In this document: in pieces, positions 42,301 to 57,300 of the stretch | Layout: the number at the start of each line of letters is the position of its first letter | How positions within the stretch are numbered: the stretch's first letter is position 1 | Assembly (NCBI RefSeq): GCF_021869535.1 | Contig: NW_026262734.1 | Location: forward strand, 114,467,588-114,531,587 | Length of the DNA stretch: 64,000 nucleotides | From: Mytilus californianus | Taxonomy: Eukaryota; Mollusca; Bivalvia; Mytilida; Mytilidae | Direction: 5' to 3' | Made by a program: the position numbers and the translations under genes | The notes under the pieces: model-generated | Told to the model about the DNA's origin: nothing | What the model saw: the letters and a program-made list of their open reading frames with translations, nothing else | The model's database searches: none

Positions 42301-45300
42301 AGTAACGGTGGAGACCTTAACTGTATACAAAAATGGTTTAGAGGTAATTGCTTACACAATCAAAAATAACACATTGATTTATTTTGACCAGATTTGTTTA
42401 AATACTAGAAAACAGTAGATTAATATTACAGTACGTAGAACATAACGAGCATTTGCTCTTATTTGATTTGACAATATCTGGAATCCTAAAATTTCTCCGG
42501 AACAAAGGTAGAGCAATAGCAACACTCGCTTATCATGTTAATACAACTGCTTCCTATTTGGATAAAATATTAACATTGAGACCGTTAATGACTGCAGCTA
42601 CCCAAAATATTGTAAACAAAAACATTAACGCAGCTCATTAAATTCGAAACTAAAACAAACAATTATAAAAAAGTGATCAACTAAGTTCCTTGATATAGAA
42701 TAACATGAACTGAATCAGAATAGTACAGATAGAAATGTGATACCGATATGATGTAAGTTATCACATTTTGCTGATGATATAATTTTGATTTTGAATGAAG
42801 GTCCAAAATCCTTAACTGAAGCTTCAGTTGACCATTGGCACTGCTATTTTTGGCAGGTCCCTTTTTGTCATATAACTCTTAAACTGTGTTGGGTCTTAAA
42901 CATCTTTAGCTTTCAAATATTCGGCTTTGAATGTTCCTGATGAAGGTAAATCCGGAAAAGCGCTTCAGACGCATGCAGTTTATGGTCTGTGGTTTCCTTT
43001 TTTACAGCGCTGGGTCGAAACCTCTGCTGAAGAGATATCAGTCTCGATGGTGTCATAAACTAGGTAGCCAGTTATTCTGTACTGCCATGATTTATACCAA
43101 ACCTTTCTGAATTGTCCGTTTATAAATTTTAAAATTGTAAAGAAACTAAAGTGTCAAATCCCTCAAGCAAAGTTGACCTGAAATGGATTTGGTAATTTTG
43201 CAGTTTTTTTTTGTTATATTGTTCTTCCACTGTTTCGGGTCTTATACATCATTTGCTTTCAAATGATGTGGTATTTTCATTTTTTAGCTGATTTAAGATT
43301 GTATGCTTGATATTAATTCAAAAATTGGATTTTAATTAGAAATGTAGTAGAGATTTTCTTATTCCAAAGTTGATAATCAGCGTGGGCCACAATAACTCTC
43401 TAGATAATGGGTATTATCGGGTAAGTTGATCTGGATAACATTATTAAGTTTTACTGATTAAAGATCTAATTTAGATATAGCCAAAAAGAAATCATTCATT
43501 AATAAGTAAACAGATGTAAAAAAATTACCCTTTACACTTACAGATGGACGCAGTCCTAACCTGTACAACAAGTTAACTTGCTAACCAGTCACTTTGACTA
43601 GTCAAAGTAATCTAAGGCAGGATTTAAGACTGCTCCGTCCGGTCCTAGGACTACATTCAAATTGACTTGAAAAGCGGACTTGGTCCTAGGACTGTTCTCT
43701 GACTGCCAACAAAAGTTAACTTTAGGCAGGTTTGCAACTAAAGCTAACGTCGATACCAGTCCTGCAATAAGTTAACTTCGATTTTGACAACTCCGATTGA
43801 ACCAGGCTTGAACAATATTGGTGTGCAGATACTAAAATTTATGGTCGGCTTAAATTCGGAGTACCAACAATTCTACTTTTTCTTTTTTTGCATTAATTTA
43901 GAGTGCCAGCATGTCCTATTTTTATTCAAAACAATGAATCGTAACCAAATATTAGAAGTTTTAATATCTCAGGCTGTGTCTTATAACAAAAATATTTGAC
44001 CGCTTCCACCAAAACTGACCATATTTGTACTTTATTATGAAAATTAAATAGCCATATATTAAATCAGCGAATTTGTTAAGTCAGGATGGATAATATAATT
44101 CAAATTGACAGCAATATTCGAACACAATGACTACAAAACTGTGTCCGCATAAATTAAGAGTGCCAGCATGTTCTCTACTTTTTTTATAAAATATCAACCG
44201 TCACACAAAATCAGTAGTTTTAATAGCTCAAGCTAGCTCATATAACAAAAATATTTATCGTATCAACTAATACTGACCATATTTGCACTATATTAAGAAA
44301 ATGTATATAGCCGCACAATTAATCAGTATTTTTTTATAACTAAGGATCTATTGTATGATACAAATGACAGCACTATTATAAAACAATGACTACAACATTT
44401 TGTTTGCATCAATTTAGAGTGTCAGAATGTCCTCTTTTTACTCAAAATACTGACTTGTCACTTAAAATCAGAAGTTTTGATATCACAGGCTGGCACGTAT
44501 AACAAAATATTTGACCGCATGAACTAAAACTAGCCATCTTTGCACTCTATTATGAAAATGTATATAGCCGCATAATAAATCAGTACATTTGTTCACTCAG
44601 GATGGATTGCATAATTCAAATGACAGCAATATAGGAACACAATGACGACAACATTAGTCTGCGTCTATTTAGAGTGCCAGCATGTCCGTTTTATAAGTAA
44701 TATTGACTCTTCATAAACAATCAGTAGTTTTGATATCTGAGGCTGGCTCGTAGAGCAAAAATATTTGAGCGCATCAACCAAAACTGACCATGTTTGCACT
44801 TTATTATGACAAGATATGTAGCCGCATAATACATCAGTAAAATTTGTTAACTCAGGATGGATTGTATAATACAAACGACAGCAATATTGGAACACAATGA
44901 CTACAAAATTAGTCTGCATCAATTTAGAGTCACAGTATGTCCTCTTTTAATTCAAAATAATGAATCGTTAGCAAAAATCAGTAGTTTTTATATCTCAGGC
45001 TGGTTTGTATATCAAAGCCATTTGACCACATCAACAAAAACTGACCATATGCACTTTATTATGAAAATATATATATAACCGCATAATAAATCAGTAAATT
45101 TGTTAACTCAGGATGGACTGATTAATACAAATAACAGCAATATTGGAACACAATGACTACACAATTTTGTTCGCTTCAATTTAGAGAGCCAGTATTTCCT
45201 CTTAGCATATAACATATTGAACGTTCACTAAAGTCAGCAGTTTTAATATTTCAGGATGGTTTTTATAACAAAACTATTTGACCGCATCATCCAACACTGA

Positions 45301-48300
45301 CCATATTTGTACTTCATAAAACAAAGTATTAGAAGGTATCATCTGGGAATAGTAAACTGACTGATTGTTAGTATATTGTGTCGGTTGATCGATTGGTTGT
45401 TGGTTACTAAACGTCCAGGGGCAATTTTCATTTATGTTCAAGATGAGTTTATTACTTCGGACGTCCTAGTAATCATTTATAATCGGTAATGATGAATCGG
45501 CGGAAATTGACGAGATGGTTCAAATATAATGGTAAATCAATGGCAAACAAAGAGAATTACATTTATAAATCCATGTAGTGCATAGAATTATGTTTAGGAA
45601 GAGACTGTACAAATAAGGGAACGAAGCAACGTATACAATGTATACAATAGAATTTCAAATGTGACGTCATTTTGTGCGTTGAGGCTTTGGCTGTGTATTT
45701 TTATATGTTGGATTAAGTTGCTCAGTCTGTTTCAGACAAAAACATATACTTGTATCAGTAAATATGAAACACAAATGTTAGCATAGTGGTTTACGTCTTT
45801 GTTAGTAATTGTCCAACAAAGCGTCGATTGTATGTCATATGAGACAGAAGTAATTAATATTTTTAAATGGTCCTGCTGCTACTAATTACGGATTATTGAT
45901 TAAAGTCTAGTTGCAAATAGTACAAGCATATCAATATAACATGTGAATCAGGTTTGAATTTGAACACTATTTTGTTCAAAGCCGCCACACGGAGCCCGGT
46001 GTTAAACGTGCTAATATAAATTTGTAAAAGAGGATGGGACAATTTGTACTGACAATTATGTAAAGGGAAGGGGCGACTGTTTTAGTTTATGTGGATTGCA
46101 ACATGATTTTCGAAAAGTAGGATCTATGAAACAAATATATAGAAACAAGGCACTGCTGTTTTGTTCACATAGTCTCCATATGTAGTAACTATATGGAATA
46201 GTTTTTTTTTGTTATCATAAATTCGAGAATTTTTCTTTTGTTTTTAAAGTGTATTTGCCAAACATTTTGAAAGGAAAAGTGCAGGACTGAGAGGATTGAC
46301 CCAGAAATGTTTAAATACACAAACCTCTTGTAAATTGCATGGCATTTCTTATGAAAACCCCAGTAAAGATATTAATCTTATAATTTGGCACGCCATCCCG
46401 CATTTCGTCTACATAAGATTCAATTGTGGCCCTCAAATAAAAATAGTCAGAAGGCCAAATAAAAACAGATGTTGACGAGCATTGTTGAAAAACCACCAAT
46501 TCTAAAAAGTTGTGCTTACACGCCTATGTTCATCAAAATAAAATCAGGAAAAATGAGGCATGATGACCCTGTATAGTTACACAAAATACAAGACAGCAGG
46601 GATGTTAGGTGTAATACCACCAATTCATTGTACGTCACATCCAGTTTTATACAAATAGGGTCGAACAAAAATGTTCTCTTGAATTTGACAAATGTAGAAA
46701 ATTTACCTTGCAATTCACTCATGCAAAATATTTATTTATTTGAAAGAAAGATAAATTCTGGACAATTTTTTGAAAAGTGCAAATTTGACAAAAACTAAAA
46801 GGGGAACACATAATGGTAGTATTACTCCTAAAGTCTAGAATAAATCGGCATATAGTGTGTTAAAATACAATAAAAATAGCCTTTCCAATTTATACTTTTT
46901 GTACTTGTAAGCCAAGAAACTACAAAAAAAAAAAAATCAAAATTAAAGAAATAAATATTACAGGATATAGAATAAAGACCGTTGAATTTGACCTATAACA
47001 AGTTTAATTCATATACCTATTTAAATATGTAAAAGGTGTATGTACAAACAAAAATGTATTTGACACAGATCATACTAGTACATACATGTACATGTACACA
47101 TACAGAACATTTAAACTCCTTTTTTAGAAGGCGATGTTCCTTTGGTACCGTCTTACGGTGTTTATATATCCCAACTCGTTCGCTATGCCCGTGTCTGTAG
47201 TGACGTTTTGGATTTCAATGAGCGATTACCATGTTTACTATATTCTCACATAGATCCAAAGATTTTGTTGGTAAGTTTGGCTGTACTGTAAAAAACTTAT
47301 TTCTAACGGAATAGCACATCCTAAATTTTACGGTGATGTTGTTAACCGACCCCGGAAATTAATATACGATCCGGGTAAACGTAACATTCCTTTAAATAAA
47401 AGAATTCTAAAAGATTACTAATTCAACACTGTAATTGAATCTTTGAATATTGTTTTATTGGTATAAATGTAGATTTTGTTATCAGTAAATTAAAACCATA
47501 CTAAATATTACACATATGTACGTTCACGGTACCTATAGTTTGTCATTGCACAAGATCATGTTTTTCTCCGACTGTTAATGACGTATTTACACTAAATCCA
47601 TTGGATGTTGGATGTGAACTGATTAATATTTTAGTCTTAGATACATGATTTTATTTTATTAGTTGTTATTGGCTTTGAACTAGCTGTCAGTAACTGCTAG
47701 TACTCTCAGATCTGTACTTAGTTTCTGCTTTGTTTTTAGGGATGATGGATAGATATTTACCCTGTCACGCCCTATCTATGTTTTTGTTTGATGTTTTTTT
47801 TTTGTATTGATCTGATGAGTTAAGCATTTTTTCAACTGCTTATCATAGTTTGTTTTTATGCTGTGCTGTTACACCACTGTCCCAGGTTAGGGGAGGGTTG
47901 AGCGCGTACAGATATGTTTAACTCCGCCACATTCTGTATGTGCCTGTCCCAAGTCATGAGCCTGTAGTTCCGTGGTTGCTGTTGGTTCATGTCTGTCATA
48001 TTTGTTTTTCGTTAATTGTTTTGTCATAAATTAGGGCGTTAGCTTTCTCAATTTTTCATGTCGGGTCCTTTTATAGCCGACTATACGGTATGGACTGTTC
48101 TCATTGTTGAGGTATTTGCATTTAAAATAGATTATGTGTTTGGTGACGAAAAATACAAATTACCCAAATAATGCCCCTTGCCTTTGTTAGTTTAGTATGT
48201 TTTTTTTTAAATTCTAGTTCATTTATATGTTTTGGAGTTTAGTGTGACAGCCCTTTTCACTGAACTAGCACACAATTTTATTTAGGGGCCAGCTGAGGAC

Positions 48301-51300
48301 AGCCTCCGGGTGCGAGATTTTCTCGCTGCATTAAAGACCCATGGGTGGCCTTCGGCTGTTGTCTGCTCTTTGGTCGGGATGTTGTCTCTTTGACATATTC
48401 CCGATTTCCATTCTCAATTTTATGTAATTGGCCAATGGAATTTGATTTTTGAGACACATTTTATACAAGGACATACAAAAACAGGGAAAGACACAATTAT
48501 TCAGTAAACATGAATAAATATTATAAAAGAAAAATAATAAATATGTAGGATCCTAAAGTGCGATTGGGACGCTACAACGCGGTGGTCACGCTTAAGTGCG
48601 ATGGCCTACTCTTAAGTGCGACGGTTTGATACACTAAAGTGCGATGGTCTGTGCTATTTAATGGAACACGCTTAATTCCGATGCCGTGATACGCTTAAGT
48701 GCGTTTTTCCGCGAAAGTGCGTTTGTTTGCGAAATGATGGACGTTTGCAATGTTAGATAGTACTGCAACGCTACATACCGTTTGTGCAATCAAAAATGGA
48801 CATGCCGGTAAACGAGAATGTATTTGCAGATGAAGGTTTTTTACTAGACAAGAAAATAGAAACAAATGATCCGAATCCGGAACATTTTTGGTCGGTGCTA
48901 AAAGAGTTTGTATGCGGAGGAGTTATTTCCCAAAAAATCATACACAGTAACAGAAATGCAAACGTTTGATCACGCTGTGTCGGCGGGGACAAACGTGTTT
49001 CTGTCAGGATACTGAAAAGAAATACTTCTCATAAACACAGAAACTGAAGATAGAAAGGGGAAGGTATATACCGTAAAAGAGAGCGAAAACGGCAGAATAC
49101 ACCAAGTGTCAAAGTATTTAATTCGTCCAAATTTAATTTAGAAATTCCTTCTATGCTTTTAATCCCATGTTATTTACTTGCATGACATAAAAGCTACTTT
49201 TGAATTTTCTAATTGAATTATTAAAAAAAAATATTTTACAATATGGTTTCGTCATGTCTGTTAAAGAGATGTATACTCGTCAACAAGACAGTAACATAAC
49301 GACCAGAGGTGTAGTATTTTAATATGATTACGGATACTAATGCATTTTATGTAGATCATGTAATTGTTCAATAAAATATGCTTTATATATATATACATTT
49401 TACATGGTCACAATTTGTAAAAGAAACCATTGTAGGTCAAACTACGGCCGTCAACACGGAACCTTGGCTCGCACCGAACAGCAAGCTATAAAGAGCCCCA
49501 AACTGACTAGTGTAAAACAATTCAAACAGAAAAACCAACGGTCTAATCTATATAAAAACTGAGAAACGAGAAACATTTATGAACCACATCAACAAACCAC
49601 AACCACTGAACAACAGGTTCCTGACTTAGGACATGTGCAAACAAATGCAGCGGGTTAAAATATACATTTTATGTACACCATATACTATTCAAAAGAATAT
49701 AACTTTAAGCTATAACTATACATTTTATGTAGACTCTGTATTTGTTCAATAAATAATATCTATAAACATGTATTTGGTCAATAAATGTTGGTATTATACC
49801 ATGCATGTATTTGGATATTACATGTTGGTAAGAAACCATGTATTTGATCAGTAGATGTTTTTATACCATCTTTTTGGTTATTACATGTTATTTACCGACC
49901 ATGTATTTGGTTAATAACATTTGATATGTAATTAAACATTACAAGATCATGTTTTGGTCCATATCTGTTATACCAGATAACTTGTCAATAGATGTTATTT
50001 ACAAACCATGTTTTTGGTCATTAGATGTTTTTTAGACCATGCTTTTGGTCAATAAATGTTGGTAACAGACCATGTATTCGGTCATTACATGTTACATATA
50101 TACAATGTATTTGATCAATAGATGTTGGTAACAGACCATGTATTTTATCATTACATGTTACTTATAGACCATGTAGTTGGTCAATAGATGTTGGTAACAG
50201 ACTACGAATTTGTTCAAAAGAGATGTTACTTATAGATCATGTAATTGGTACATATAATTTGATATTTAGTTATACATTGCAATGTACATGTATACAAACA
50301 ATGTTTGTTGGTCAATATCTGTTATACCAGATAATTTTCAATAGATTTTATTTACAGACCATGTATTTGGTCAATAGATAGTACTGATATACCATGTGTT
50401 TGGTCAATTATGTTTGTAATAGACCATGTGTATTATCAATAGAGTATACTTTTTAGATAGATACATTGTATGTAGATCCGGTATTTGTTCAATAGAATAT
50501 GATTTTTGGATTTACACATTTTAAGTGGACCATATACTTAAGATAGTTATGTTATGTAGACCATGTAAATTGTCAATAGGATATGGTTTTTTAGACATAT
50601 ACATTTTATGTAAACCATGTCCTTGTTCAATATAATATGATGTGTAGATATATTCATTGTATGTAGACCTTGATAAATTATCTAATCTGTAGTATATAAT
50701 TTTTTCATGTAACATTTTATGTAGACCATGTATTTGTTCAATAGAACATTTAAGATTTGTAGAGATATACATTTCCGTTTAACCATTTATTTGTTAAAAA
50801 AGATATGATTATTTGTATATACGTTTAATGTAGACCATGCACATGCATTTTTTCAATAGATTTTTATTATAAATATGTATTTGTTCAATAGATTTTAATT
50901 ATAAATATGTGTTTGTTCAATATATTTTAATTATAAATATGTATATGTTTAATAGATTTTAATTATAAATATGTATTTATTCAATAGATTTTAATTATGA
51001 ATATGTATTTGTTCAATAGATTTTAATTATAAATATGTATTTGGTCAATACGTTGGTAACAGACCATGTATTTGGCCAATAAATATTGGTAACAGTCCAT
51101 GTATTATTTATTTCTATTCCGTTATATTTGGATTTTCCCCTTTCTATTTCTATCGTTAGTAACTGTGGAACAAGTTGGTAGATCTAGTTTGTAGAACTAA
51201 TTTGATTAGTATCTAATTATAAGTCTTTGATTAGTATTACACGGGGATTCTACCATTTAGAAATACAAGTGCTATTTTAAGAAGTTTGAAAAGTGGTGCA

Positions 51301-54300
51301 ATTCATGTTTGCTTCAGTGTTCACCTGCGACGATCACAACAGTTTCGCTCTATTTAGGTGGACTAATTCAACAGGGATTCAGTGTCGCAATTTTAGATTC
51401 CAGCTTTTTCTCAATTAAATGGTTTCATGATTTGCATTTCAAATATAATCCTTGTTGAGATAAATTTCTAGGTCTTATTTATGAAGGAGGCAGGAGATTG
51501 TTAAGCAAATCTAAATTTAAAAAAGAGCCTATTACGCCTTATGTATTAAAGAGAATTGTTTGGAAATTTGGAGATTCCAATAATCTTACAAAATTGAGAG
51601 TAATAGTTTTATTTTTGTTAGGTTTTTCTAGTTTTTTTTGAGATATAGCGAATTAGCTAATATCAAGATAAACAATATTGAATTCAATGACAGTCATATA
51701 CAAAATTGTATTGAGAAAACAGAAGGGGTAAGTCTGTTGTTATAATTATAACTTCTACGGGTACAGATTTATGTCCTGTTATATGGTTAAAAAGGTATAT
51801 CGGATTAGCTAAGTTGGATTTGAATTCAGATAATTATATTTTCAGCGCGCTTTCTTTCTTTTAATCTTAAGCTTATACATTATGCAGTATTAATAATCCA
51901 TTATCGTATACTAGAGCTAGGGACATTTTGTTAGAGAGTTTTGCAGACATTGGTCTAGGTAAGTCTAAGTTTGGGCTTCATAGTTTAAGAAGAGGTGGCG
52001 CCTCTACTTTTGCAAATCAAGGTGTTTCTGATAGGCTACTTAAAGCGCATGATATATGGACTTCTGATACAGCCAAAGATAGGTATATTAAAGACACTTT
52101 AAGAAAGCAGATGGCTGTATCTTTGAATATTGGCATATTATTCAAATAAAACATTTCTTTCCTTCGTTAAATCGAAGTTACTGCGAGCAAACCAAGCCTA
52201 CATTTTGACTTGGCTCTTATTTAGCCATTTATATAGATTAGAAATGTTTTGAATTCGGACGAATTTATGAGGAAGATTTTAATGGTCATTACATGTTACG
52301 TATAGACCATGTATTTGGTCAATAGATTTTGGTAACAGACCAAGTTCTTGGTCAATAAATGTTACTTATAAACCATGTTTTTGGTCTACACATTTTGGTT
52401 ATAAACTAGGTTTTTGTTCTGTGAATGTTACTAATAGACTGTGCATTTGGTCAATAGATGTAGGTAATGGACCATGTAACTGGTCAGTAAATGTTGGTAA
52501 TAGACCATATATTTGATCATTTGATGTTACATATACACCAATGATGTATCTGGTCAATAGATGTTGGTAATAGACCAATAATTTACTTTTTTATGCACAA
52601 AAAATAAATCGGTCGTAGCAGAAGGCTATCATGCTAATATAATCAAACTAAACTACTTGGGCCGTTAATAGATATAGGAAGTTACAATTTATAGAAATAA
52701 ACCATTATAGGTCAAGGTACGGCCTTCAACACGGAGCATTGGCTCACACCGAACAGCAAGCTATAAAGGGCCCCAAAAAATTACTAGTGTAAAACCATTC
52801 AAACGGGAAAACCAACGGTCTAGTTTATATAAAAAACGAGAAATGAGGAAAACGTATGAACTAAATCAAGAAACGACAACTACTGTAATCAGATTTCTGA
52901 CTTAGGACAGGTACAAACATTTGCAGCGGGATTAAACGTGTTAATGGTACCAAACTTTCTCCCTTTTCTGAAACAATAGTATAACATCACAACATAGAAA
53001 AACCCACTATAAAATATCAATTGGAAGGCTTAACTCAATCAAAAAAACGTAAATTAACACACAATGAACGAATAAATTTGACCTGTGACACCTGAATGCA
53101 AATACACAGTTAATAAACAAATACAAGGGATAAATAATTAAAGTCTTTTTTACAAAATGCATGCTTAATTTAATCTCTTACCCATGCATTTGCTAATATT
53201 TATTGCTAGCCCAGTTCTTTTTAATTATGCGAAAGCAGCTTTATATTGAGGTTAATCAAATATCAAATATTATTCATTACATTCGGTATTTTCACTGTCT
53301 GTTTGTTTTATTTTGTTAAAAGCAGTTCATCATTAAAGGTGAATATTGTAATGTAGTTGCTGTAAATATGGCTGACATGGACATTGTCTCAACGTTTATT
53401 TTGCAGTATTTGCTTGGGCTGGTATTGTATCCCTACTTAAAACTGTTCAAATATTATCCATCACATCCAGTATTTTCACTGTTTGTTCGTTTTATTTATT
53501 CAAAAACAGTTTATTATTGAAAGTTAATATTGTGATATAGTTGTTGTAAAAATTGTTAAGAAGGACATTGCCTTAATGTGTATTTTGCAGTACTTGCTTG
53601 GGCTGGTATTTTACCACTACTTAAAACTATTCAAATATTATTTGTCACGTTCAGTTTTTTAACTGTTAGTTTAGACATAGATTGAGCTTGAACTAATTTA
53701 GCTAATATGACAAATTGATCAATTTGTTTTTGAATAAATCACTTTTGAACAGCAGTTATGACTGTCGTTTACCATATGGGTATGCATTAAGCTTTTTGCC
53801 AAGTGCTTGGCATGTGTGGGGTAGGACAGATTTATTGCATTATGTCTTTCCTGGTGGCTTAGTTGACCCCTTTCTAGGCAAAGCTATTGTATTCTGTATT
53901 ATTGTATCATAATTTCGTTTTTTTTCATTCATTATTATCTTCTTGTACAAATGTAAATGAACACTGAATATATTGTTTATTTTTATATGAGAACAATTTT
54001 TACTCTGAATAAGTAAACATATCGCAATTCACAATCTTGACAGAGAGAATTAAATCTCATTTCCTTAAAAAATTAAGTAGAATGGAATAAAATTTGCCCA
54101 AAAGTATAATTTAAAGTATCAACTTTAAAGATTACATCACAGAAATTGCAGTTTTTTGTCTCTCAACTTGAACACGTAAACAACTGGGAACAAGTCAACG
54201 AAAAATGTAACGACCAAATAAGATCTTCAAACACATGTCATAACGGACATTGTTTGTTGACTCCTGAAGGAGTTATTGGGCTTGATTGACACTTTTTGTC

Positions 54301-57300
54301 TTTGCATATTGTTGATCAATGTCCTGAATACTGTTTTAGAAAGAGACAATTGTAATCAACAATAATGATCACTAAACCAAAATGTGTTTTGCAAATATAG
54401 AAACATTATCTTATGAATTATTGCCCTTAAAAGCCTATTTTGACAGAGAAACAGTAAGTAGCAATAATCATGACGTTGAACATCAGAACAAAGTTTTTAA
54501 TTAAGTAAATGTGAAGAACAGACTTAATTCAAACTCTCCTACAAAAGTTAAATCTAATAACAGCTTGAGTTTCCTACGTTTTGTCTGATTAATAATGCTT
54601 TATTAGTTAAACATTTCTCAAGGATTCAGTTAACAACTTGTATACACAAAACATACTCTATCCATACGGTCTGATTTTGTTCAAGTATACAAATATCTCA
54701 TATTTGTAAAAGAAAAAAGTAATTGAAATAAAAGTCTTTACTTATATAAACTCATATTTTATTATTTTTATTAACTTTGTAGGATAACATTTATTTCAAA
54801 ATTTTATTTCTGCACTGCGACAAAGGCCATTATAATTTTAGTTGTAACGTAACTCTATTGTAACTTTTATTAGACATGTATACCAAATTACATTTTGAGT
54901 CTTTCAAGTTAGGACGTCATCATTCAATCGAATTGTAAACTACCATGTTACTGCTTTGTAGAAATAACGTATTCAATTCTTTCTAGATGATTTAACTTTG
55001 ACAAATCAACCTTTGAGTAGTAGTGTCATTTGTAAGTACAACGTTGTATTAAAAGCAAACATACACTTTGAATTGCGATCAGTTGTGGTCCATCAAAATA
55101 AAAATCACAATAGCGGACTATAGAATTTGATATAATCATGTAGTAATTGTTTTCGTCATTGCTTAGTTATGTACCTCGTATATTGCAAAAAAAAAAAAAT
55201 TTTGTTTTATGGTATTTTGACTTGATTAATGTTATGTGATAGAAAGTGATGACTAACATATACGTTTTCCGCTAGTCGTTGTGTATATTCTTATATATAA
55301 CAGCTACGGCGTATCTATTCCTCATATACATTGTCACCACCTGCTTTTGGTGTGGTCCGTGTTGTTTTGTATTTTAAAGTTTTTTAAGTAGTGTTTATAA
55401 ACCATTTTTTTAGGGAAAAGGGGGGTGGGGTGGGGGTAGAGGAGGGTTGATTTTTGGACGTACTCAGTGAGAGAAGATTTTTCATTTTTCCTTCGGATAT
55501 ATTGTTTTCAGTGTTCTTCCACTCAATGTGACATGATTCTAAGTTTTGTTTATGATACGTCCGAATTTATGAATCGAATTTGACAGCCTTTAAGAAAAAT
55601 TTACCTGAACTAGATTTTTGTGCAATATGTTTATGTTTAATATATTTTTTTAGCATGATGAATGTACAAACATTTATTTTGGAACTGTTAACATATACAA
55701 ACATGTATTTTGGAACTGTTAACATATACAAATATTTATTTTTTCAACTGTTAACATATGCAAACATTTATTTTGGAACTGTTAACATATGCAAACATTT
55801 ATTTTGGAACTGTTAACATATACAAAAATTTATTTTGGAACTGTTAACATATACAAACATTTATTTTGGAACTGTTAACATATGCAAACATTTATTTAGG
55901 AACTGTTAAAATGTACAAGCATTTATTTAGGAACTGTTAGAATGTACAAACATTTATTTCGGAATTAGAATGTAAAACATTTATTTAGGAACTGTTAGAA
56001 TGTGCAGACATTCCTTGATCAGATTGATTGGTTTCTTTTGTCAAATTGTATAAGTATTCAATTTACAATTAAAAGTTGCATGTTTGGTGATATTATAAAA
56101 TCGTAAAGGACAGGCGATAATGTTGAATCGATTGTTTACTTAAAGGAATAATATAGTTTCAATTGTAAACCTTAAAAGAAGACAACCAATTGCTGTTAAA
56201 AATAAAACTGTAGAAGTAGTTTAACAAAAAGTTGGCTTACATTTGCCACAATTTCCAATGATTGATACGTTATTTTCATAATTAGGTATGTGCATCTAAC
56301 ATAGAAGTATATACGTTGGTCTATGTATTTGTTCAGGTATGAGAACTTATCATGAACATTAATCTAAACAATTAAAATTTCAAAAAATAGAAATAAAACA
56401 AACTTTTAAATAAACATTGTCCCACTTAACAACCTCTTTTTTTCAAGTCTGTAATAATATATGCATATTACTAACAAGAGAATATACTTTATTTTTACAA
56501 ATATGTACAGATATCTAACTTGGTAATAGACACAAACTAATCACACATTGGTTCTCGAACGAGAATGTATTATACATTCATATGGGCAACTAAAAAAAAG
56601 ACAAACACAATAAAGAAAAGGACTTAACAGATTAATATAATTTAGTACTTATACAAATTCTTATTCACAACTGAGTATTAATGAGCAGACGAAATAATAT
56701 ATAAGCTTGCGAAGGTGTGTACAAATGTTAGCGACATTATATTTATTTTGAATTAACTGATAGTCTGGGACAACATGGCTGGTTAACCGATACCATGTGT
56801 GGGTGTCTCAACTCGTTAGGGACAAGTTGTGTGGTTTTAGATCTTAAGGTAACACTAAATTCCATAAATGATTTATTGTGTTTGGATGTATGTCTGGTAT
56901 TTATGGTGATAATTGGGCTATGTCGAAATGTCAACCTATAGCAGCATTGTGCGGGGTAGTGTTTCCAAACCTAAATAGAAAGGTTGTAATTTTCCAGCTA
57001 TTTATAAACTAGTATAAACAATGAACAACTGTATCTAGTTAATTTGATTATGAATCTCATAAATAACCCAATGCTATATTAACATATGAAAAAAGCATCA
57101 CAAAAATACCGAACTCCAAGGTAAATTAAAAAGAAGGGGAATTCCATAAGACTAGACAAAATCAAACGCTCGACTACATGTATATCAATCAATGGAACGG
57201 ATTCAAAACAAGAATAGTTGGTTGAACCTTGTTTAATAACTAATTCAACATTTCTATGTCCTGACAGTTGTTTATAGTTAATTTATTTTTACAGTTCAGG

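Noticed and set aside
49680-51110. CRISPR-like array
   Set aside because: This is eukaryotic DNA; units are contiguous and diverged with no unique spacers between identical repeats, so it is a minisatellite.
55580-55816. 78-codon frame with repeated peptide
   Set aside because: The repeating peptide (TYTNMYFGTVNIYK) is simply the translation of the 31-bp minisatellite.
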